Assembly: GCA_036509255.1 (NCBI GenBank)
Contig: DATCFY010000044.1
Location: forward strand, 50,730-114,729
Direction of reading: 5' to 3'
Source of the DNA: RYN-230 sp036509255
GTDB lineage: Bacteria > Actinomycetota > Actinomycetes > Streptosporangiales > Streptosporangiaceae
DNA: 64,000 bases
The translations under genes were made by a program, and so were the position numbers. The notes under the pieces were generated by a model. The model was not told the DNA's origin, ran no database searches, and saw nothing but the letters and a program-made list of their open reading frames with translations. Numbering within the stretch: the stretch's first letter is position 1; each line of letters opens with the position of its first letter. Shown piece after piece: positions 17,588 to 25,100 of the stretch.

Positions 17588-18979
17588 ATGGCAGATCGCA
17601 GGGCCGGCCCGGCGCCGGCCGCTCCGGCCAGCCGCAGCACCGAGCTCACAGGCTGGGGCAGGATCGCGCCCTCGACCGCGCAGCTGGCCGAGCCCGCCGA
17701 TCCCGCGCAGGTCGCGGGGCTGCTGGCCGCCGCCCCGGCCCGCGGCGTGATCGCCCGCGGCCTGGGCCGCAGTTACAACAACGCCGCGCAATGCGGTGGC
17801 GGCCTGGTCATCGGCACCACCGCGATGCACCGGATCACCAGCTTCGACACCAGCACCGGGCTGGTCACCTGCGACGCCGGGGTCAGCCTGGAGCAGCTGA
17901 TGGTGGCGGGCCTAGCCGCCGGCTGGTTCGTGCCGGTGTCGCCCGGCACCCGGCAGGTGACCGTGGGCGGGGCGATCGCCGCGGACGTGCACGGCAAGAA
18001 CCATCACGTCGCGGGCAGCTTCGCCCAGCACGTGCCCTGGTTCGACCTGCTGCTGCCGGACGGCCGCCAGCGCCGGGTGACGCCCGAGGATGATCCCCGG
18101 CTGTTCTGGGCCACGGCCGGCGGCATGGGCCTGACCGGCATCATCCTGGCCGCGGCCGTCCAGTTGACGCCGGTGCAGACCTCGCGGGTGCGGGTGGACA
18201 CCGTCCGCGCCGCTGACGTCGACGAGACCATGGCCTACCTGTCAGCCACCGACGACCGTTACGGCTACACCGTCGCCTGGACCGACTGCCTGGCCCGCGG
18301 GGCGGCCCTGGGCCGGTCCGTGATCACCAGCGGCGACTTCGCCGTCCCGGGCGACCTCGCCCCCCGGGACCGGCGGGACCCATTCGCGTTCCGGCCCGGC
18401 GCCCGGATCGGCGCCCCGCGGGGGTTCCCCAGCGGGCTGCTGAACCCGGTCACGGTCGGGCTGGCCAACGAGGTCTGGTACCGCAAGGCCCCGCGGCGGC
18501 GGCAGGGCGAGATCCAGACCATCGGGGCGTTCTTCCATCCGCTTGACGGGATCAGGAACTGGAACCGGGTGTACGGCCCGGCGGGTTTCCGCCAGTACCA
18601 GTTCGTGGTGCCGTTCGGCCAGGAGGCCGTGGTGCGCCGGGCGCTGGAGCGGATCAGCGGCGCCCGCGCGCCATCGTTCGTGACCGTGCTCAAGCGCTTC
18701 GGGCCGGCTGACCCGGGATTCCTGTCCTTCCCGCTGCCGGGCTGGACGCTGGCGCTGGACTTCCCGGCGGGCACGCCGGGCCTGGCCGGGCTGCTGGACC
18801 GGCTCGACGGTGAGGTGCTGGACGCGGGCGGCCGGGTCTACCTGGCCAAGGACTCCCGGGTGCGGCCCGAGGTGCTCGCCGGCATGTACCCGCGGCTGGA
18901 GGAATTCCGCAAGCTGCGGGCCGAACTCGACCCCGGCGCCGTGCTCGCCTCCGACCTGTCCCGCCGCCTGGAGATGTAG
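17588..18979 (+). CDS. dprE1: DprE1-like FAD-dependent oxidase
   Basis: The 463-residue product is close in length and motifs to decaprenylphosphoryl-beta-D-ribose 2'-oxidase. The FAD domain has GRSYNNAAQCGGG, the covalent-FAD-family PGTRQVTVGGAIAADVHGKNHH and GGMGLTGII. The C-terminal domain has NWNRVYGPAGFRQYQFVVPFGQE, SFPLPGWTLALDFP, KDSRV (catalytic Lys region) and ASDLSRRLEM. DprE1 with DprE2 epimerises decaprenylphosphoryl ribose to arabinose for arabinan synthesis. No dprE2 is adjacent. The residue equivalent to mycobacterial Cys387, the target of benzothiazinones, is Ala389 here. Because arabinan is not universal in this group, a related polyprenyl-sugar or aldonolactone oxidase is the alternative. 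GAGGGGATGAGGG precedes the ATG. Confidence 0.78.
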   Translation: MADRRAGPAPAAPASRSTELTGWGRIAPSTAQLAEPADPAQVAGLLAAAPARGVIARGLGRSYNNAAQCGGGLVIGTTAMHRITSFDTSTGLVTCDAGVSLEQLMVAGLAAGWFVPVSPGTRQVTVGGAIAADVHGKNHHVAGSFAQHVPWFDLLLPDGRQRRVTPEDDPRLFWATAGGMGLTGIILAAAVQLTPVQTSRVRVDTVRAADVDETMAYLSATDDRYGYTVAWTDCLARGAALGRSVITSGDFAVPGDLAPRDRRDPFAFRPGARIGAPRGFPSGLLNPVTVGLANEVWYRKAPRRRQGEIQTIGAFFHPLDGIRNWNRVYGPAGFRQYQFVVPFGQEAVVRRALERISGARAPSFVTVLKRFGPADPGFLSFPLPGWTLALDFPAGTPGLAGLLDRLDGEVLDAGGRVYLAKDSRVRPEVLAGMYPRLEEFRKLRAELDPGAVLASDLSRRLEM

Positions 18980-19001
18980 CGCGGGACGCTGGCCCCGGAC
19001 G

Positions 19002-20315
19002 TCACAGGATGAGCATGAAGTCGCCCGGGTCACGCGGCGGGCGGTCGGGAGGCGGGGCCGCCGGGTGGCCGACGCCGACGGCGCCCATCGGCTCCCATCC
19101 GTCCGGCAGGCCGAGGGCCGCCGCCGCGACCGGCCGGCAGAACATGGTGCTGGACACCCAGCATGAGCCCAAGCCCTCCACGGCCAGGGCGACCAGCAGG
19201 TTCTGCACGGCCGCCCCGACCGCCACGACGAACATCTCCCGCTCGGCCGCGCCGCGCCGCGGGTCCGGGTAGACGTGGGCCGCGTCGGCGACCAGGCACG
19301 GCACGATGATCAGCGGCGCGCGGCGGAGGGGCTCGCCGCGCCGGACCCGCCGCGCGATCTGCTCCTCGGTGAAGCCGTCCCCGCGCAGATCCGAGATCCA
19401 GGCGGCCAGCATGTCATCGAGCAGCGCGGCCCGGGCCCGGGCCGAGGACAGCACCGCGAACCGGACCGGCGTGGAGTGATGCGGCGCCGGCGCGGTGAGG
19501 GCGGCCGCGATCGCGCGGCGCACCGCCTCGGGGTCCACCGGGGCGTCGGTGAAGTCGCGTACCGTGCGCCGCGCGGCCAGCACCTCGGCCGCGCCGTACC
19601 GGAACATGTCCTCTGCCGCGGGCCGGATCAGCGCCTGGGCGCCCGGGCCGTCGGCCTCGGTGACGAACTCCCCGAGCCCCCGGACCAGGGCCACCGGGAT
19701 GCCGGCCAGCTTGCCCTTGACCAGGTCCGCGGCCGACGCCAGTTCGTCCGCGACGGCCGTGACCGTCACCTCCAGCGTCCTCCCGAAGGTGTCGGGCTGC
19801 CCGCGGTAGTCCCGGAGCGGCGCCAGCCCGGCCACCCCGATGGCGGCGTCGGCCTGGCCCATCCGCCAGGGCCGTCCCATCGTGTCGGTGATCACCACGG
19901 CCACGTTGACGTGCCGCCGCTCACGTAGCGCACGGCGGATCCGGCGGGCCGAGTCGTCCGGGTCCGCGGGCAGCAGCGCCACCGTGCCCGGGGCGGTATT
20001 GGAGTCGTCCACCCCGGCCGCCGCGAGGACCAGGCCGTGGTGGGTCTCCACGATGCGGGACGCGCCGCGCCGCGCGACCACCCGGACTGTCTCCGCGTCG
20101 ATGGCCTTGTCCCGCTCGGCCCGGATGACGCGATCCTCCGCCTTGCTCACGATCTTGGAGGTGATGACCACGATGTCCCCGTCGGCCAGGTCCGGCGCGG
20201 CGCCCGCGATCAGGCCGGCCAGATCGTCGCCCGCGACGATTTCGGGGATGCCGGGCACGCCGGTCACTGAGAGGCCACGCGTGCTGCTGGGCTCGCCCGC
20301 CCCGGGGCCGCTCAT
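19002..20315 (-). CDS. fbiB: FbiB: F420-0 gamma-glutamyl ligase with nitroreductase-like domain
   Basis: I set the start at the ATG at 20315, which overlaps the fbiA stop (ATGA); the frame continues upstream to 20795 only inside fbiA. The product is 437 residues. The N-terminal CofE domain has VPGIPEI, DGDIVVITSKIVSKAEDR, HGLVLAAAGVDDSN and ITDTMGRPWR. The C-terminal domain (about 245-437) is nitroreductase-like: ARRTVRDFTDAPVD, VAVGAAVQNLLVALAVEGLGSCWVSS. FbiB adds glutamates to F420-0; in mycobacteria the C-terminal domain also reduces dehydro-F420-0 using FMN. It converges on the dprE1-like gene with only 22 bp between the stops. Confidence 0.94.
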   Translation of the reverse strand: MSGPGAGEPSSTRGLSVTGVPGIPEIVAGDDLAGLIAGAAPDLADGDIVVITSKIVSKAEDRVIRAERDKAIDAETVRVVARRGASRIVETHHGLVLAAAGVDDSNTAPGTVALLPADPDDSARRIRRALRERRHVNVAVVITDTMGRPWRMGQADAAIGVAGLAPLRDYRGQPDTFGRTLEVTVTAVADELASAADLVKGKLAGIPVALVRGLGEFVTEADGPGAQALIRPAAEDMFRYGAAEVLAARRTVRDFTDAPVDPEAVRRAIAAALTAPAPHHSTPVRFAVLSSARARAALLDDMLAAWISDLRGDGFTEEQIARRVRRGEPLRRAPLIIVPCLVADAAHVYPDPRRGAAEREMFVVAVGAAVQNLLVALAVEGLGSCWVSSTMFCRPVAAAALGLPDGWEPMGAVGVGHPAAPPPDRPPRDPGDFMLIL

Positions 20316-21304
20316 CCGCGCAGGTCCTGGGCCAGGTCGAGGGCGGCCCGGGCGATGGTGGCGGTGGCGGCGAGGCTGGTCATGTACAGCGGCAGCGCGC
20401 GGACCGTGATCCCGGCCAGTTCCGGCGCATCCACCGCGGCCTTGTCCTGCTCGTCGACCAGCCACCCGTTCAGCAGCTGGGGTCCGTAGTGCGCCGCCAC
20501 GGCCCCGGCCGTGGCAGCTACCCCGATGGCGGCGAGGCACGCATCGGCCATGCCGCGCACCGGCGCCCCGCCGATGATCGGGGAGACCCCGACGACGGTC
20601 TTGGCCCGGACCGCCTCCGCGATTGCGGGCACGGCCAGGATGGCCCCGATGCTCACCACGGGATTGGAGGGCGGGAACAGGATCACGTCGGCGGCCTCGA
20701 TCGCCTCGAGGACGCCGGGGGCGGGGCGGGCCTGGGCCGCCCCTTCCACGGTGATGCCGGCCGCCGGCACGGAGGCGTGCAGCCGGACCCACCACTCCTG
20801 GAAGTGGACGGTGCGCCCGGACCCGTCTGGTCCCGGCCCGTCAGGGTGGCCGTCCCCGGCCAGGAGCACGTGCGTCTCGGTCCAGTCGTCCGTCATCGGG
20901 ATTAGGGTCACCCCCGGCCGCCAGCGCTCGCACAGCGCGGCTGTGGCCGCCGACAGCGGCTGGCCGGCCGCCAGCATGCTGGTCCGGACGATGTGCGTGG
21001 CGAAGTCTTTATCGCCCAGGTTGAACCAGTCCGGCCCGGACCAGCCGGAGCCGGCGCGGTAGGCGCTCAGCTCGGCCAGCACGGTGAACGTGTCGGAATC
21101 CCGGCCCCAGCCCTGCTCCTCGCTGATCCCGCCGCCCAGGGTGTACATGACGGTGTCCAGGTCAGGCGAGACGTGCAGGCCGAACAGGGTGATGTCGTCC
21201 CCGGTGTTGCCGATGACGGTGATGTCGGCGTCCGGGACCTCGGCCTTCAGCCCGCGCAGGAAGCGCGCGGCCCCGACTCCGCCTGCCAGCACGGTGATGC
21301 GCAT
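20312..21304 (-). CDS. fbiA: FbiA: 2-phospho-L-lactate/phosphoenolpyruvyl transferase
   Basis: The 330-residue product begins MRITVLAGGVGAARFLRGL, the CofD/FbiA N-terminus with its nucleotide-binding loop. It contains VIGNTGDDITLFGLHVSPDLDTVMYTLGG and EEQGWGRDSDTF, plus FPPSNPVVSIGAIL near the active site. It transfers phosphoenolpyruvate (or phospholactate) from the GPP-activated donor to F0, making dehydro-F420-0 (or F420-0). The donor-making FbiD/CofC is not in the window. fbiA and fbiB are translationally coupled by a 4-bp overlap. The gene diverges from whiB2 with a 258-bp shared upstream region. Confidence 0.95.
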   Translation of the reverse strand: MRITVLAGGVGAARFLRGLKAEVPDADITVIGNTGDDITLFGLHVSPDLDTVMYTLGGGISEEQGWGRDSDTFTVLAELSAYRAGSGWSGPDWFNLGDKDFATHIVRTSMLAAGQPLSAATAALCERWRPGVTLIPMTDDWTETHVLLAGDGHPDGPGPDGSGRTVHFQEWWVRLHASVPAAGITVEGAAQARPAPGVLEAIEAADVILFPPSNPVVSIGAILAVPAIAEAVRAKTVVGVSPIIGGAPVRGMADACLAAIGVAATAGAVAAHYGPQLLNGWLVDEQDKAAVDAPELAGITVRALPLYMTSLAATATIARAALDLAQDLRG

Positions 21305-21466
21305 GCCGGCCAGTCTTGCAACCCTGGCTCAGGTGTTTCCCGTGAACCCCCCGGGAAGCCGGTTTCCGGTCGCCTAGCTCCTGCGCGGGCATGCTGGGGC
21401 CCCAAGATTCTGACCGGACTTTCCCGTCATCAGGGTCAAGAACACTGCCTCTACCACGTATCCAGC

Positions 21467-21496
21467 TTGACTTAGCGCAAGACACGCGGGTGTAAT
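21467..21496 (+). promoter_or_regulatory. Promoter of whiB2/whmD
   Basis: TTGACT (21467-21472), an 18-bp spacer and TGTAAT (21491-21496) make one of the best sigma70-type promoters in the window. Transcription would start near 21503, giving a 60-nt leader ending in AGGAGG before the GTG at 21563. It lies in an AT-richer pocket of the fbiA-whiB2 divergent region. Confidence 0.7.
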
Positions 21497-21562
21497 TTCA
21501 ACCGTGTAGTTTCCGTGTTCCGGGGGAGAGGACACGGGCATCGAAGGGGTAGGAGGTGCACG

Positions 21563-21844
21563 GTGGCTGATGTCATCGTCCCGCTGGCGCCGGCCGATTT
21601 CGGGATCGGCGTCGACGACGCCGCCGAAGTCGGCTGGCAAGATCGCGCGTTGTGCGCACAGACGGATCCGGAGGCTTTCTTCCCCGAAAAGGGCGGTTCC
21701 ACCCGGGAGGCCAAGAAGGTCTGCCGGGGCTGTGAGGTTCGCGTGGAGTGTCTGGAGTACGCGCTCGAGCACGATGAGCGTTTCGGCATCTGGGGCGGGC
21801 TGTCCGAGCGTGAGCGGCGCCGGATGAAGCGCGAGGCAGTCTGA
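21563..21844 (+). CDS. whmD: WhiB2/WhmD iron-sulfur regulator
   Basis: The start is the GTG at 21563 directly behind AGGAGGTGCAC; the longer frame from 21515 has no ribosome site. The 93-residue product has the four WhiB cysteines (Cys31, 54, 57 and 63, with CRGC forming CxxC), GIWGG at about 75-79, and a basic tail RERRRMKREAV. WhiB proteins bind a [4Fe-4S] cluster and contact sigma factor region 4. The context (fbiA/fbiB on one side, mannose and glycosyltransferase genes on the other) is that of mycobacterial whiB2 and Streptomyces whiB/whmD, regulators of septation and sporulation. It has no AT-hook, unlike WhiB7. Confidence 0.9.
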   Translation: MADVIVPLAPADFGIGVDDAAEVGWQDRALCAQTDPEAFFPEKGGSTREAKKVCRGCEVRVECLEYALEHDERFGIWGGLSERERRRMKREAV

Positions 21845-21965
21845 CCCTCGTGGTCTGACTGGCCTGACTGGCACGGTGCGGCCCTTCTGGGGCTGGCCCG
21901 CCGGTTCTTGTCCGCATGGCCTGTTCGCTGGCGTCCGGGCCACTAGATGGTCACCGCCGGTTAAC

Positions 21966-22008
21966 CCCCTGGCTAGCCCTGCAGCATCGCTGCGCGGCTA
22001 GCCAGGGG
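21966..22008 (+). terminator. Hairpin terminator after whiB2
   Basis: A perfect 13-bp stem, CCCCTGGCTAGCC at 21966-21978 with its complement at 21996-22008, encloses a 17-nt loop that holds a second GCAGC/GCTGC stem. It lies 120 bp after the whiB2 stop and before the long glycosyltransferase gene. There is no U-tract. Confidence 0.65.
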
Positions 22009-22171
22009 CCAGGGCTGCCCGGCGTGAGTGGCCGGCACTGAAGCGTCCAGAGTGCCTGCCCGGCCGGTATCGGGTCGCGTATTGTTCACGCGTACCCGCC
22101 CCGGCTGGGAGCTCGAACAGACAGCTGGTGGTGCCCCAGCAGGTGACCATTCTGACCAGCAAGCGGACTCG

Positions 22172-25100
22172 GTGTCGACAACTAACACGCAGGGCCAGCA
22201 CGTCGTCACCGCGGTGATCGTCGCCCACGATGGCGCCGCGTGGCTGCCGCGTATCGCCGAGGCGCTGCTCGGCCAGACCCGTCCAGTGCAGCGGGTCGTC
22301 GCCGTGGATACCGGCAGCCGGGACCGCAGCGGGTCCGTTCTCGCCGAGTTGCTCGGCCGGTCGGTGGTGTTCGGCATGGACCGCCGCACTGGCTACGGCG
22401 CGGCTATCGCGCATGCGCTGCGGCACCGGGCCGCCAACACCAGTGTCCCCGGGCTGGCCGGGCTGGCGCCGGGAGAGCGGACCGAATGGGTCTGGCTGCT
22501 GCATGACGACTGTGAGCCCGCCCCCGACGCCCTGGAGCAGTTGCTGTACGGCGCGGCTGAGGCGCGCTCGGCGGCGGTGCTCGGGCCCAAGGTGATGGAC
22601 TGGGCCGACCGCCGGGTACTGCTCGAAGCCGGGATCACTATCGACGGGGCTGGCCGGCGGATCACCGGTGTGGAGCCCCGCGAGGTGGACCAGGGCCAGC
22701 ATGACGGCGACCGCGACGTCATGGCGGTGAGCAGCTCCGGGATGCTGGTCCGCCGGGATGTCTGGGATCAGGTCGGCGGCTTTGACCCAGCCATGCCGCT
22801 GCTGCGCGACGACGTCGACTTCTGCTGGCGGGTGCACGCGGCCGGGCACCGGGTGCGGGTGGTCACCGACGCCGTCGTTTACCACCTCGAGGCCACGGCC
22901 CGGAATCGGCGCACGCCGTCCGCGGCCCCGCGGCCGCGCCGGATGGACCGGCACAACGCGCTGCTCACCCTGCTCGCCAACCTGCCGCTGTGGCCCGCGC
23001 TGTCCGCGCTGGCCGGCAACCTGGTGCTGTCCACCCTGCGCACCGTGTTCTTCCTGCTCGCGAAGCGCCCGCGGGCCGCACTGGACGAGTTCACGGGGGT
23101 AACGTCCCTGCTCGGGCACCCGCTGCAGCTGGCCGCGGCCCGCCGCCGGCGGGCGCGGGGCCGGCGGGCCGCCTACAGCCAGCTGCGCGGTGACCTGCCC
23201 CCCGGCCGCTCCGTGCGGCGCCTCGCCGAGTTCGCCGCGAGCGTGTTCTACAGCTCAACCCAGATCGACACGGCGGGCAGCCACCACGCCACGGACGACC
23301 CCACCGACGACGACTACATGCTCGTGGACAACGGGCTCGCGCAGCGGATCCTGACCAATCCTGGCGTCCTGCTGGTGGCCGGGCTCACCGTGATCGCGCT
23401 GATCGCGGAACGCTCGCTGCTGGGCGCGGGCACCCTGTCCGGCGGCGCGCTGACCCCGGCCTGGGGTGGCGCGACCGGGCTCTGGCACGAGTACCTGCAG
23501 GGCTTCCACCCGGCCGGGATCGGCTCGGCCAGCTCCACCCCGCCCTACGTGGCGGTCATCGCCGCGCTGGCGACGGTGCTCGGCGGTAAGCCCTGGCTGG
23601 CCATCGACGTCATCATGATCGGCTGTATCCCGCTCGCCGGGCTGTCGGCCTTCCTGGCGGCCCGCCGGGTCACCACGTCGGTGCTGGCCCGCGTCTGGGC
23701 CGCCGCAGCCTATGCGCTGCTGCCGGTGGGCATGGGCGCGGTGGCGGCCGGCCGCTTCGGCTCGGCCGTGGTCTTCGCGCTCATCCCGCTGATCGCCGTG
23801 CTCGCCGCCCGGATCTTCACCGAAGGCCCGCGCCGCGCCCGCCGGGCCGCCTGGGCCGCTGGCCTGGTCATCGCCATAGCCGCGGCCTTCGTCCCGCTGA
23901 TCTGGGTCGTCGCCGTTCTCGCGGCCCTGCTCGGGGCCGTGGTCTTCCGCAGGTCGGGCCGGGGCATGCTGCTCAACCTGGCTATTACCGCGGTGGTCCC
24001 CCCGATCCTGCTGCTCCCGTGGACGCTCCAGGTAGCCACCCAGCCGTCCCTGCTCTTCCTGGAGGCCGGGAACAAGATCCCCGGGCTGACCACCGCGGGC
24101 CTGCCCGCCCGTTCGCTGCTGCTGCTCTCCCCAGGAGGCCCGGGCCTGCCGCCCTTCTGGGTGACCGGCGGCCTGGCCCTGGCGGCGCTGGCCGCGCTGC
24201 TGCTCACCGCCCGGCGGTTCCTGGTCATGGCGGGCTGGTCGGTGGCCCTGATCGGCCTGCTGGTCTCGGTCGTGGTAAGCCGGATGCTGCTGACCACGGA
24301 CGACGCCAGCAAGCGAGTGGCAGGCTGGCCAGGGATCTCGCTGGCGATCGCGGCCGCCGGGCTGGTGCTCGCGGCGGTCGTGGCCGCCGACATACTGCCC
24401 AGCCAGCTCGGTGAGGGGCGGTGGCGCCGCCCGGCCGGGCTCGGCGTCCTGTTCCTGGTCGCGGCGGCCTGCAGCGCCCCGCTGCTGGCGGCGGGCTCCT
24501 GGGTGGCCACGGGGGTCCGTGGGCCGGTCGGCGCGGCCGCCGGGCCGGTGCTGCCCCCCTTCGTCAGCGTTTCCTCCAACAACGGGCTGCGGCCGCGCAC
24601 CCTGGTCCTGCGCGCCGCCCACGGGACGGTCACTTACGAGGTACTCCGCGGCGCCGATCCGCTGCTCGGCGCCACGGACCTAACCCAGCCCCCGGCGGCC
24701 CAGCGGACCCTGGACTCCGTCGTGTCCACCCTGGTCGCCCAGGGGGGCGGGGACGCGCAGGACCAGGGCCGGGCCCTGGCTGCGCTGGACATCGGCTACG
24801 TGCTGCTGCCCGCCCCAGCTGACCCGGCGCTGGCCAGCACGCTGAACGACGTGGCCGACCTGCGCCCGGTAAGCAAGACGTCCGACTTCCAGCTGTGGCG
24901 GGTGGGGCAGGCCGCGGCCCGAGTCCGGGTGGCCGGACCGGGCGGCACGCTCGTCACGGTGCCCTCCGGGGAGGTGAGCGTCTCGGGCGCGGCCGCGCCG
25001 CGCAGCGGCGGGACGCTGGAGCTGGCCGAGCCCGCCGGAGGCTGGACCGCCACCCTGAACGGCACCGCGCTGCAGTCTGTCCCGTCGCCTGCCGGTGCCT

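Noticed and set aside
20316..20795. Upstream extension of the fbiB frame
   Set aside because: It lies wholly inside fbiA, is Arg/Gly-rich without motifs, and the ATG at 20315 gives the family N-terminus and an ATGA coupling.
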